Below are positions 15,189-29,513 of a DNA stretch of 64,000 bases, piece after piece. A model generated the notes under the pieces. That model saw only the letters and a program-made list of their open reading frames with translations. It was not told where the DNA came from and made no database searches. Every line of letters begins with the position of its first letter. The first letter of the stretch is position 1. The stretch is from Rapana venosa. Its lineage: Eukaryota > Mollusca > Gastropoda > Neogastropoda > Muricidae. The position numbers and the translations under genes were made by a program. The DNA is taken from positions 7,571,416-7,635,415 of the forward strand of contig CM054158.1 of assembly GCA_028751875.1 (NCBI GenBank), in the 5' to 3' direction.

Positions 15189-18151
15189 AATATCATTCCC
15201 AATTATTCATTCATTGTGTCGTGCATAGCCCAAGATCATGATGGCTTTTCTCTCATAAAAAAATTTTACAAATCAATAATTGGCAGCCATTTCCAAATCA
15301 AAATTTCAAATTATTCAAGTAGTGACCAAGACCAAAGGTTGTGTGACAATACTGGAGACCAAAAAGCATGATAAAATTGTTAATGCTTTCTTCATTGAAA
15401 AATGCAAAAACAGCACCCAACCTGACCTTGGCTTTTCAAAATTTGACACTGGGTAAACTGAGTGCCTTGATGTCACCCTTAAACTGCCGCTGGACAAGAA
15501 ACTACTGATAGCACTTCAATCTGACAGCCACTTCAATGTCAAAAGCTTTATCAGTATGATTGAAAATGCTTCATTTTTGTTGCTGCTGTTGCAAAATAAT
15601 CTTGAGAGTAACACAGCAGCTGCGGGGCCTGACTTGTCAACGCTTAACCGCAGCGCAACGCATTTTCGCTCAGGTGACAGATAACAATAGCTGCTTTCTG
15701 CGTATTCGACAATGCCGACGATGAAACAGCAGCTATATGTTTGTATCATGTGGTGTGTAAGACTTCGCCTTTGTAAACCCGCTGCATGTAATCACGGTGA
15801 CGTTACCTTGGTAAAAGTGTGACAGCATTAGCGGTGTATGCCGCGCACTGAAATGTCTGCATGTAGAGCAATGAAAAATGAAAGAGAAACGAAAGAAAGG
15901 AAGCGCGGCACTGACTTGGCCAGAGGCATGGTGCCGGAGTATCCAAACAGCTGAGGGTCCAGCTCGTCCTCGTACTGCGGGAAGGCAAACATGGGGTCGA
16001 TGCTGGTCCCCGTCGGGTGCAAGCTCTCCGGGATGTAGGTCACGGAGAGGGGCGGGGAGGGGACGTACGGCCGGGCCTCCTCTATGGCGCTTTGCAGGGC
16101 AAGAGGGGGGTAGGAAGAGTAAGACATGGGCTGTGTGACGCCGCTGCACATGGGGAAGGGGGTGGTGTTGGTCGCCATGGCACTGAAGGTGCTGGCGTTG
16201 GCGGCGGTGTTGGCGGCGGCGATGGAGTTGTAGGCACTCAGGGGCTCGGGGCAGTTGGACATTGCTGAGGAGCAAGAGGTGAAGGCCAGAGGTACCTGCA
16301 GTCTGCAACACCAACAGTCAGTCAGCCCCTGAGTCACCTCCCCTGTCACACTATCAGTCACCTCCCAAGTCACCTCCCCCTTCATTTCAATCCCTGTTGG
16401 TCATTGCCTCATTGCCCATGAAAGCCACACCAGGGCTGTCACCTCATTCTGTTTCAGTGACACTCAAATAACAACATTCAGGTCAGGTTCAAAATCAGCA
16501 CTTCTAAATCCTTTGAATATCCAGCAACATCAACTATTACATTAAATAATAATAAGAAGAAGAATATATGGAATTTACATAGCACTGAATCTTGTAAAAA
16601 CAAACAAATTGAAGCACTTGCACTCAAATCATTTACACACATGTAAACGACAAAGTACCTCAGTTATTTCTTTCCTTAATTTAAGGCCACTAAAACCAGG
16701 CCATACTGAGGATGCCCCAACCATTTTGCTCATTTGGTCACCCCAGATTTAAAGATAAGTGTATAAAAATAAAAAAGCAAACACTTTGAAGTGATCAAAA
16801 ATACATTACAAAAGTGCCATAAGAGCAAATAACTGTGCAGAATGGACATCTTGTGCCCAAGCCAATGTTTACAATATCTCTACATGGTCACCTGAACAAA
16901 GCAGTACAGGCAAAATGGCATATGATGTATGGAACGAAAAAACGTTGTGAGATGTTCCTGGAAAAGGCAGGAGAATGGGCTAGGAAGGCAGAGAAGACAT
17001 GACAATGAGAGAGGTAAGGAAACTGACAGAAGCAAAAATAATACTAATCGAGAATAATGGAACAAGCACTCGTGTGCTATTTTACATCCAGTCCCCAGGT
17101 GTATGCGGTTTTGTAAATGTTGTCATCTATTCATTGTTGGAAAGTGAGGGGTCAGAGACCTCTGCTTCACTAGAATAGGATGCTTCACTAGAATAAGGTG
17201 GTGCCCATCTCCTCTCCCTTGCTGCTTTAACTCATTACTGAACTACCTAACTCCATCTTTTCAGTTTGTCATTTTTCTCCATATCATTGGCAAACTCAAG
17301 AAAAAATTAATTTGATGTTTTATTCCAAATGGTATTTTAAAACCATGCAGAACAACCATTAATTTATACCACCCAATCATCTGTTTCAACAAAATGGTTA
17401 AAAATGCTGAAATATCCCAATTTTTCTACGTTTAGATTTTATCTATTTTTCTCTTTATTCTTTTATTTCAAGGACAATGGAATAAGCATTCATGTGCTTT
17501 TTTTCATCCAGCCCTGTGTGTATGCAGTTTTGTAAATTTTGTCATCCATTCCCACCGGCACACAATGGCCTACTCTTCCAAAAAAGCAGAACAGGTTTTA
17601 ACATGTGCACAAGATGTTCTGTATGCATTCGCACATGGGACCTTGGTTTATAGTCTCATCCGAAGGATAAAACTATTTCAGAAGTCAAGATTTCAGAACT
17701 CAAGATGTTGTCACTAGTCATTTGTACACCTTGGATCATCATTTTCTCCATGAAAACACCTCTTGTCATTCTCATGTCTATGGAATCTCTAGGAAATAGT
17801 CATAGTTTTTACATCACTTCATTCTGACACAGAACTGTACCATTTTAAAATGCCACTCACAGCCACTACAGCCAAGTGGTTAAGACCACTTGACTTCAAT
17901 CCCTTGAGTCCATGAAGTCACATGTTCGAATCTCACTGGTGTCTGGTGAATTAAGAGTTTACGTGATCCCCCAGGTCCTGACTAAGCTAGAGCTCCAGGG
18001 TTCACCAAAAGTGAGACTGTTGCACGTGCAGCCATTTTAGATGTTGTTTTAAAATCCATAGGAGGAAAGTATGTTGTGATTGCTATGAAGTATGTTCATG
18101 AATTCCAACTTGAGATAGTGTTGATATTTCAAGCACTGGACACATGAAACT

Positions 18152-18183
<32 letters not shown>

Positions 18184-18372
18184 ACCAACCTGCTTTGCAC
18201 TCTTTCATTGTCGTCACCTTCTGGTTTTTTACATATCAGTTTGAAAATAAGTGTCTAAATCCCCTTGACACGAACAGGCATTAAACAAACAAGACAAAGA
18301 GGAGACAGGAAAAATGTTAAAACCAGAAACACTGCACTCTCATTGTCACACAAAACTCACACAGGAACCTGA

Positions 18373-18439
<67 letters not shown>

Positions 18440-18768
18440 CATAAAACGCGTGCAGGACGACGCCTCACAGAGTGTTTGTAAAAAGGTTTCTGACAAGAAA
18501 GACGCAACAGCAACACAGACATTGCTCTGTGCTCACAGGAAGCCTGTACACATTACACAGACACTAACATAGCTGGTTAACAGGGCAATGAGAACTGGAT
18601 ATTTGATGGGTTTTTTTTTCAAACATAAGAAAGTGATTTTTTTTTCTTTTTTGGTTAAATTTGGGGGATTTTTTCCTCTCTCTCCATTGAGCAGTATCAA
18701 ACAAAAGTGTGTGTGGTGTGTGTGTGTGTGTGAGTGTGTGTGTGTGTGTGTGGTGTGTGGTGTTGTGT

Positions 18769-18806
<38 letters not shown>

Positions 18807-20571
18807 GTGCAAGTGGGAATGTGGGCGTGTATGGTAGGTATGTACATGTGTGAATGCATGTGTGTTTGCAAGTGAGTGGAAGGCGTATACATTTCATGCA
18901 CACAACAACCATGATGTACATATACACGGAAACAGGCATGTGTGTACACATACATAGGCACAGACCTGTTTGAATCAATCTGCTTTCTTTTTTAAGCACA
19001 TTAAAAATTTTGCACTATTTTAATTTTTTTTAAGTTGTTTTGGCATTCTGCAACAGTCATGTTTGAAGCCATGTGCAGACAGCAAAACACAGCAGACACA
19101 ATCGGCTGTCTGTGAGGAGAGAAACAAGCGCCACAAACTCAATCACGCCCTGTTACCCTGATCGTGGCGACGCAGGAGTTTTTTTAGAAGGAGGAGAGAG
19201 GGGTGGCAGAATGGTAGTGGCAGCTGTGGCACTTACAGCTGAGGACTTGCTGGTGGAGGTGGGGAGACTTAGCTTCACACTGTCATCAGACAATGTATGT
19301 CACAAGGAATCATGCGGTAAATAACTCACGTTTGTGGTCAACACACACTTAGCTCTGCTTCACACTGTCATCAGACAATGTATGTCACAAGGAATCATGT
19401 GGTAAATAACTCACGTTTGTGGTCAACACACACTTAGCTCTGCTTCACACTGTCATCAGACAATGTATGTCACAAGGAATCATGTGGTAAATAACTCACG
19501 TTTGTGGTCGACACACTTAGCTCTGCTTCACACTGTCATCAGACAATGTATGTCACAAGGAATCATGTGGTAAATAACTCACGTTTGTGGTCGACACACT
19601 TAGCTCTGCTTCACACTGTCATCAGACAATGTATGTCACAAGGAATCATGTGGTAAATAACTCACGTTTGTGGTCGACACACTTAGCTCTGCTTCACACT
19701 GCCAGCAGACATGTCACGAGGAGTCACCGCTGATAAATAACTGATGGTTGTGGTGGATGTGGGGTTGGGCATTCCCCAGCCTAATGCCTGAGTGTCACCC
19801 ACAACATGCCCTCTATCTCACTAAAGTGTTGTTATGCTACTGTTAAAGTTTTATGTTGAGATTGTCTTCAGCCGTGACAAGCTCTGTGCATTAAAACAAG
19901 CATCCTCATTTAAAGGTGACACAACTCCTCTGAAGGTGGAAGTATGGCTGCCTACGCAATGTGGTGCCTCAAAGAGTCAGAACACAAACTTCTCATTCAG
20001 TGTGTACTTTAAATCTCACAGTGATTCCCAAATGGGATGGGTCAGAGAGCATGTTCTGGGTGACCCCCAGAGATTCAGCTGGGGAAAATGCAACAACAAC
20101 AACAACAACAACAACAAGGAAATGATAGGAAAATATGAAAAGGAAACAAAAATCATTGACCAATACTGAAGCAGGTGTTTCACCATTGTGAGGTGAAAGT
20201 GACTGACTGACAGCAGCCCAGGCTGGAATTCATAAAACACAGTGCAAATATTGTTAGATTTAATCCATGGAAATGCAATCTGTAATCTTAAATGGATTGA
20301 CCAGTGATTTATTTATCACTTTATTTCCTTTATTTCATTCATACCACTTTAAGTCACGGCAGATTTCTCTGCATGAAATTCAGGCTGCTCTCCCTGGGGT
20401 GAGTGTGTCGCCACAAGAGCAGCGCCACCCATTTTTGTTCTTTTTTCCCCCCCTGTCTGCAACTATATCTGTTTCCTTATCAGAGTGGCTTTTTTCTACA
20501 GAATTTTGCCAGGGACAATTCTCTTGTTGCCATGGGTTCTTTTACGTGCGCTAAATAATTATGTATAACAC

Positions 20572-20605
<34 letters not shown>

Positions 20606-22144
20606 TATCGCCCAGACCACCACTCATGGTCTAATGGATGGGGGAAAAGTTTCAGGTCTAAACGGGATTCAAACCACAGCGCACTTCCAACCCAGACTTT
20701 TTGCTTTCTAGACAGGCGCGTTACCTCTAGACCACCGATCCACTTTAACGGTGGTACACAGTTAAGGTCACGGTTATATTTCCAATACACTTCAGTGTTT
20801 TGCAGTGCCTCTTTGAACAAATGTTAAATGAAAATAGTAGTCCTGTTTAGTACAATATTACAAACAATTTATCATGTATTGGTCTGTTACACAATTACAT
20901 ACGCACCTGTATATTTGTGCACTTGCTTGTGTGTGTGTGTGTATGCGTGTGTGCGCACTTGTGTGCACGTGTGCACGTGTGTGTGTGTGTGCTGTGAATG
21001 TGTACATGTGTGTGAATGTGTATGTGTGTGTGTGCGTGCATGTGTGTTTGTGCATATATGTGTGTGTGTTTAAAATTTGTTATCACTTTTCATTTTTTAA
21101 TTTACTTTTACTTATTCTTTTATTGCGAGGATAATGGAATAAGCACTCATGTGCTTTCTTTCATCCTGTCCCTGTGTGTATGCAGTTTTGTCAATTTTGT
21201 CATCTGTTCCCACCAGCACACAATGGCCTACTCTTCTGAAAAGCGGAACAGGTTTTAACATGTGTGCATGCGTGTGTGTGTGTATGTGTGTGTGTGTGTG
21301 TGTGTGTGCATGTGGGAGGAGGAGGGGGAGAGCTTGTTAACACCCCCCCCACCCCCCCCCTGCCCAAAATCTACTACTTTCCCTAAAAAGAAATGAAACA
21401 ATTCCTAAGCACTCTATCCCCTCTACTCAAACACATACAGCTCATCATTTCACGAGTTTCTCTGATCTGAAATGATAAAAGTCTTCGTATTCTCCTTCTT
21501 CTCCTTTGACTGCTGAAGACAGCAGCTGTCCCCTGAGGACAAATGAATGACGTGTGTTGTTGCACTGTCAGTGAGGGGGGACAGGTGACTCACCGCCGCT
21601 CCTCTTCCTCCAGCAGAGCCTTGAGGGCCTCGATCTCGGCCTTGAGGGGGATGTTCTGCTCCCTGGCGGAGGTGACCTCCCGCATCTTCACCACCAGCAT
21701 CTCCTGCACCTCCCGCACCTTCAGCTCCAGTGCTCGGGCACTCTCCGCCGCCCGGCTCCTCTCCATGGCAATGGCGTCTTCCAGCGTCTTCTTCTGGTGC
21801 TCCAGGTTGGCCACCTGGTGGGGTGTAATTAACGGGCGGTGTTACTGACCTTTTCGGTGTCAGAGACACTGGTAGAGAAAGCTGTGTGTGCATTCGTTGA
21901 TACCAACCCTTTCGGTGCCCCAGAAATGTGTTGAGAACGTGTGTGTATATTTTTTACTTGCACTAACCTTTTGGGTGCTAGAGAAAAATCTAAAGGAAAG
22001 TGTTGTCTATGTTTACTGATATTAATCCTTTCAATGCCAGAAATAAATCTTAAAGAAGTGATATGTACATTTACTTGATTTAACCTTTTTCAGTACAAGA
22101 GAAAAATTTAAAGAATACACACATACACACATATATATATATAT

Positions 22145-22187
<43 letters not shown>

Positions 22188-22202
22188 TAGATAGATAGAT
22201 AA

Positions 22203-22241
<39 letters not shown>

Positions 22242-25200
22242 GATATCTATATCTATCTACTGGCGTCAACCCTTTCAGTGCCAGAGAGAAATCTAAAGAA
22301 GTGCTTCCCCAGTGCCATGGCATTTTGAGGAATTGAGGACCAGATCAATTAAGAAAAAAAATGCTGTGAAAAAAATATAGAAAACGTTTCCAGGAACTTT
22401 GTTTTTTTAAATGGCTGAGAATTCTGAACCTGGGTTTATTTTTCAATAATTTTGATTGCAAAGACCAACGGATGCTATCTCTAGCTGAGTGGCTCTGAGG
22501 CTGCACAATTGCTCTGATGAGATCTGCTTCTCTCTTCTCTGCAGTCCCTTAGAGGTAGGGTTTGTAGCGCCTGGTCTTCTCTCTGCAATTGCAATTTCTG
22601 CAGGAGATCTGCCCACCAGCCTCAGCTGGCACATTCCCACTTTGGAGCAGCTCACTTTTTTGTACAAAATGCATGCTGGGTAAGTTCCTGTTTTCAAAAC
22701 CCACCGAATGCCAACGTGAATGATTGGATCTTCAATGTGCATATCTGACCTCCTTTATGTGTATATACATGAAGGATATTAAGGCATCAGCAAATCTTCA
22801 CTCGAAGTTGACTTGAGAGACTGTGAAAATCCCCACCCTTTAGCTCACCAGATATCTTGCCAAGATTCAAACCCACAACTTCATAGACCCATGAGATTGT
22901 AGTCAAATGATCTTAACCACACGGCTATAGCGTCCATCACACAGATGCTGCAAAAGACAATGATGACAAAAGACAATGATGACAACAAAAGACAATGACG
23001 ACAACAAAAGACAATGACGACGACAAAAGACAATGACGACGACAAAAGACAATGACGACAAAAGACAATGACGACAAAAGACAATGACGACGACAAAAGA
23101 CAATGACGACGACAAAAGACAATGACAAAAGACAATGACGACAACAAAAGACAATGATGACGACAAAAGACAATGATGATGACAAAAGACGATGACGACA
23201 ACAAAAGACAATGACAATGACAAAAGACAATGACGACAAAAGACGATGACGACAAAAGACAATGACAACAAAAGACAATGATGACGACCAAAAGACAATG
23301 ACAACAAAAGACAATGACAACGACAAAAGACAATGACGACAAAAGACAATGACGACAACAAAAGACAATGATGATGACAAAAGATAATGACGACAACAAA
23401 AGACAATGATGATGACAAAAGACAATGACGACAAAAGACAATGATGACGACAAAAGACAATGATGACAACAAAAGACAATGACGACAACAAAAGACAATG
23501 ACGACGACAACACAAAGACAATGACAGCAACAGACGACAGACAAAGACAATGACCATGACAACTGACATCGCATGTGCGGATGAGACAAAAGCTGACGAT
23601 GACAAAAGCATAACGACGACAAAAGACAATAACGACGACAACGACGACAACATCCCTCCTGCAGTCACTCTACGACCCACCTGGCCCTCCAGGCTGCGGA
23701 TGCGGGCCTGCAGCTCTCCGTTGCTGCCCAGCAGCTGGGTTTTCTCCGTCTCCAGGTTCTCCATCACCTTGGCGTTGCCGTCCAGCTGAGTCTTCAGTGT
23801 CGTCAGCTGTCAGAAAGAAAGAAAGAATGCATGACTGTACCTTCTATATACCTTCTACTCACTGTTCTATATCATCAGTGCCGTCAGCTGTCAGAAAGAA
23901 AGAAAGGCATGACTGTACCTTCTATATACCTTCTACTCACTGTTCTATATCATCAGTGCCGTCAGCTGTCAGAAAGAAAGAATGGCATGGCTGTACCTTC
24001 TATATACCTTCTACTCACTGTTCTATATCATCAGTGCCGTCAGCTGTCAGAAAGAAAGAAAGAATGCATGACTGTACCTTCTATATATCTTCTACTCACT
24101 GTTCTATATCATCAGTGCCGTCAGCTGTCAGAAAGAAAGAATGCATGGTTGTACCTTCTATATACCCTCTACTCACTGTTCTATATCATCAGTGCCGTCA
24201 GCTGTCAGAAAGAAAGAACGGCATGGCTGTACCTTCTATATACCTTCTACTCACTGTTCTATATCATCAGTGCCGTCAGCTGTCAGAAAGAAATAAAGGC
24301 ATGACTATACCTTCCACTCACTGCTCTACACCTTTAGAGGATTTGGAGAAGACATGAAGGTGTCACCTTCTGGCTTCCAAACAGATTTGTCTGGAATGGA
24401 TTTGTTCTCTCCAAAATCAAACAGAGAAGGAAGGAGGCAGGAAAGTTCAGATGTTCACCTTCTTAACCTTTTCCCTACGGGTAACCAGGGTAACCAAACA
24501 CAGCGCATGCGTACTGGGAAAGAGGAGTTCTTTCCCTTAACATAGGGATAGTGTTAACAAGAAAACCGTTTGATTCTGGGTTTGATTCCCGGCCCTGCCC
24601 TTCTTCGCACTTTGACGAGAAAATTGAACTGAACGTCAAAGTCTTTCGAATGAGACTATAAACTGAGGCCCCATGTGCATATGCATGCAGAACATCTCGC
24701 ACACACATTAAAAACCTGTTCTTCCTTTCATAATAGTAACCCATTTTCTGCCGGTAGGAACGCATGACAGAATCTCTAAATAAAACATTTGAAAAGCCAC
24801 ATGCACAAAGCTGTCATGTTTATACACCATTCCTGAAGTCAGAATGTGGCTATGTAAATGGTGGAGGGGGAAAACATTGCATATATGAAAAAAACCCTCA
24901 CCATCGGTGAATCTTGGAATTCTAGTCAAGGAACAAAAGAAAGAGAAAAACAGAGAGAGAAGAACGATGTCAAATGGTCCATAACTTGCTAACACAGACA
25001 TGATGCTGAAAAGAGAGATAGCTGCAAGTGTATGAAGATTGACATTCCCTGCAAAATCTAATGGATTCACTCACACAAAATAGCAAATCTTCACAATCCG
25101 TTCAGGGATAGTGAGTAGATGCAAAGGCCTCCATGAGCATTAAAAAATGTTGTTTTTCATATCGTCTGAGCATAAACAGTGTACACTATGGTTTAAACAC

Positions 25201-28200
25201 AACTGATGGGGTCGGTTAGACACTATCCCTGCAGCTGGGTTGCAGATACCTTCATGATGGGCAAAAACAGTCCCATTCGCAACATCTCACTATTGGCAAA
25301 CCTTGAAACTGTAGCTGAGGAACAGAAGGAATAAGGGAAAACAAAAACAATAAACAAAACTGATGCATGCGAGTTCTCATTCAGCCACATTCACTCAAAC
25401 ATTGATGCATGCGCATGCATGCAGAAACACACACAACACACACACACACCACACATGCACACACACGCACAGCACACACACACACACACACACAGCACAC
25501 TTACACACACACACACAACACACACCACACACACACACACAACGCACAGCACACTTACACACACACACACACACTTACACACACACACACACGCCACACA
25601 CGCACAGCACATTTACACACACACACACACACTTACACACACACACGCCACACACGCACAGCACACACACACACACACACACTTACACACACACTTCACA
25701 CACACACACACAGAGAAATAGCTCACATTCTTGTTATACTGCTCCTCAGACTCCATCTGGTATTTCTTCAACTCAGCCTCGGCCGTGTCGCGCACCTGCT
25801 TCAGCAGCTCTGAGACAGACACATCCGCCTTGCTGAGGTCACGAACTTTGGCTTCAAGGGTCAGAATTGTGGCGGCCGACATTTCGATGCGTGAATTCAG
25901 CTCTCCCACTCTCTTGGCGCTGACTTTGTCGTTGAAATCTGACCTCTGCATCAGCTGCTGAATTCTGGTCTCCGCTTCCTGCCGCGCCACTTGCTCATGT
26001 TCATACCTGCACAGGAAGTGGTCATCATCCTCGTCAGTTTCATTCATCGAGGTATCAACATTACCAATTTCAAGTTTTTTGTTGGTTATTTCATATTTAA
26101 TATATTCTGTGCATATTATTTTAAATTCCATGATATACACATGTAATTAAGTTTTTGTATAAGACCAAAAGATTCCATACATATCTATCCTATGATCCCA
26201 GCAATCTCCAACAAACTTCAAAGTCATTTCTGCTCATGAAAGACCACAAGATTCTGCCACTGACCATATTCTTATTTTCAATTAAAGCAAATATTGTACC
26301 AGCAATCTCCAACAAACTTCCAAAGTCATTTCTGCTCGTGAAATAGACCACAAGATTCTGCCACTGACCATATTCTTATTTTCAATTAAAGCAAATATTG
26401 TAAACACTTAATTTTTGTTTCATTATAATGCTGTTTGCGCCCCCGCGCCTGTACACGCACGCATGCATGCACACCACACACCCTACCTGTGTTTCCAGGC
26501 CTCAATCTCCCTGGTCATGTTTGCAACAGTTCTCTGCAGCTGCTCCAGATCCGCGCGAGGTCGGTTGATGGCCATTTTCAGATCCTGAATTTCCGCTTCC
26601 AGGCAGCTGGCCCGTCGCTGGTGATTGGCTATCTCCTCCTGCAGCTTGGCTGTCTTGCTGGTCTCCACGTTGAGCCTGAAACAGAGCAGCGATCTGGTGA
26701 CTGTGACTGTTGATAAAGATGAACACAATGACGTCAGCCTGAAAAAGTGCAGTAATCATATGATCTTTAGCCTGAAACAGAGCAGCAATCTGGTGATTGT
26801 TGGCCTGAAACAGAGCAGCAATCAGATGAATGTTGGCCTGAAACAGAGCAGCAATCAGATGATTGTTGGCCTGAAACAGAGCAGCAATGAGATGATTGTT
26901 GGCCTGAAACAGAGCAGCAATCAGATGATTGTGATTGTTGGCCTGAAACAGAGCAGCAATCAGATAATTGTGACTGTTGATAAAGATGGGTGACACAGGT
27001 GTAGTTGTTGATAAAGACGGGTGACACAGGTGTAGTTGTTGATAAAGACGGGTGACACAGGTGTAGTTGTTGATAAAGATGGGTGACACAGGTGTAGTTG
27101 TTGATAAAGATGGGTGACAGAGGGGTAGTTGTTGATAAAGATGGGTGAAACAGGTGTAGTTGTTGATAAAGATGGGTGACACAGGTGTAGTTGTTGATAA
27201 AGATGGGTGACACAGGTGTAGTTGTTGATAAAGATAGGTGAAACAGGTGTAGTTGTTGATAAAGATGGGTGACACAGGTGTAGTTGTTGATAACAAGCAA
27301 ATTCATGAAACACTTGGAGATATTACGGACTTACTGATTCAATAAACTGTGAGTAATTAATTCCACACAAAAACATGAACCAGTGAGTAAGCGTGCCTGA
27401 AGAAATTCATAAACATATATGCACACACAGGCACACACACACACACACACACACAAATACACTAACACACACATGCACACATTGATCAGAGCCAACTACA
27501 AAGATTTAAATATTCTACCATTCAAAAGGCAGACTATTTTTTAAATAAATGTTTATGTATTTTTAACATAGTTCACATACACACACACACACACACGCAC
27601 GCACAGAGAGTAGTCAAAACCCATTACCTGTCTTGGAGTTCCGCACAGCACTGCATCTGTTTATTTGTCTGCACTTGTAGCATTGCCTTCTCGTGGTTAC
27701 ACCCTTCCACCTCTTTCCTGCAAGATATCACAGGTAGCTTATTTCTTTGCTATTCCCGAAGTCGGAATGCAGCTACCTAAATGGTGGGGGGCAGGGGGGG
27801 GGGGGGGGGGGGGGGACGGTCGCATACCCAGAAATCTCACCATTGGTAAACCTCACAGCACTAGCACAAGGAACAAAAAGAAAAAAAATGTCTTTACACT
27901 GGAAGCCTCCACACGACAGTGTGAGTTATCTTTACAACTAATTATGAACGAAGGAAAAAAACACAACAGCCTTGCTATACATATAGAGAGTATAAGCGTC
28001 TAAAGAGGTACAGCCTCAACAATCGCTGCTGAGACCTCTTAAAAAAACTGCTCATCTAGGAGCCAGAACTAGACTACTTCAAATACTGCACATCCAAACG
28101 ACTAAAGTTTGCTCCTTTTGGATATACATATAAAGTGTTTAGGAGCACACATATACACACTTAGGCATGCAAACACACATGTGCGTCCACACACACACAC

Positions 28201-28204
28201 ACGT

Positions 28205-28273
<69 letters not shown>

Positions 28274-29469
28274 ACACCCTACTAGACCTCTGGAGAGGGT
28301 AGGGCACGGGATAGGATGGTTGTTACAGCGTTCCACATTGCGCTCATGATCTACTGACCTGGGTTCAAATCCCGTTCAAAGGGATTTTTCCCCTGGAGTT
28401 AACATCAGTGCTGACTCCACTCCCTCCAAAATACCCTCAGATTAGACTATAAATCAAGGTTCCATGTGCAAAAGCATGCAGATCATCTTGCGCACACGTT
28501 AAAACCTGTTCCACTTTTTGGAAGAGTAGGCCATTGTGTGCAGGTGGGAGAAGATGACAGCATTTACAAAACTGCATACATGCGGGGACTGGATGTAAAA
28601 AGGCACAAGAATGCTTATTGCATTATCCTCGAAATAAAACAATAAATAAATGACTGACTCTCTCTCTCTCTTGGTTTCTTAAGTCATAGTTTTTGTAACT
28701 GATTTTTGTTGTGGTGATTGTTATACAATCACATTTTGTTTTGTACTTTTCCTTATTTTTCTCACTAAAATACTAAGCACTTCGGCAACCCCTTTCACGT
28801 ATGGGCCAATTAACATTTTGTGAGTAAATCTTTTGAGTTTGAGCTCTCTCTCTCTCTCTCTCTCTCTCTTGGACTTGCCTCTGTACTTAAGTTTTATTTA
28901 ATGAGTGCCCTATTTCAATATCTTATAGTTATGTGTAACAAGTATATGTACCATTTGACAATGTGTAGATGTTTATCTTTATGACTTATTAAGTTTGGTT
29001 GTGTTATTTTTCTTGTTGTTTTGTTTTTTGTTGTTGTTGTTTGTTTTTCTCTTTTTTTCCTCTTTTGTTGGTTTGGTTTTTTTCTTTTTCTTTTAGGGTT
29101 TTGTTTGTTTTGGTGAGGGTGGGTGGGGTTGGGGGGGGGTGTTTTTAGGGTTTTCTTTTCTTTTTTTATTTTGGGGGGGGGGGGGGGGGGGGGGTTGGGG
29201 GGGGGCTTTTTGAAAAGGGTTATTTCCCCTTGTTTCTACTGCGAGACTGTATAAGTGTTGGGTTATTATTAAGATGTATCCCTACGGGCGGGGACTGGAT
29301 GTAAAAAAGCACATGAGTGCTTATTCATTATCCTTGAAATAAAAGAATTTGTCATGTCATAAAAGAATTTGTCCCCTGTCACAGTCACATCACTCTTCTT
29401 TACAGTCTTTTATCTCATATCTGTCCCTGCCTTTAAAAGCCACAATTCCATCACCCTACTGAAATGTAC

Positions 29470-29513
<44 letters not shown>

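Noticed and set aside
15916..16302. Separate single-exon gene
   Set aside because: It looked like an independent ORF, but its boundaries and phases join exactly to IF exons 6 and 8.
22881..23767. 200-276-residue ORFs rich in [11 protein letters not shown] repeats
   Set aside because: They are read-through of the GACAAAAGACAAT minisatellite; only the exon 5 segment of one of them is coding.
26502..27313. ORFs with repeats such as [20 protein letters not shown]
   Set aside because: Three frames of the 31-bp minisatellite all stay open because the unit lacks stops; no start context or splice support.
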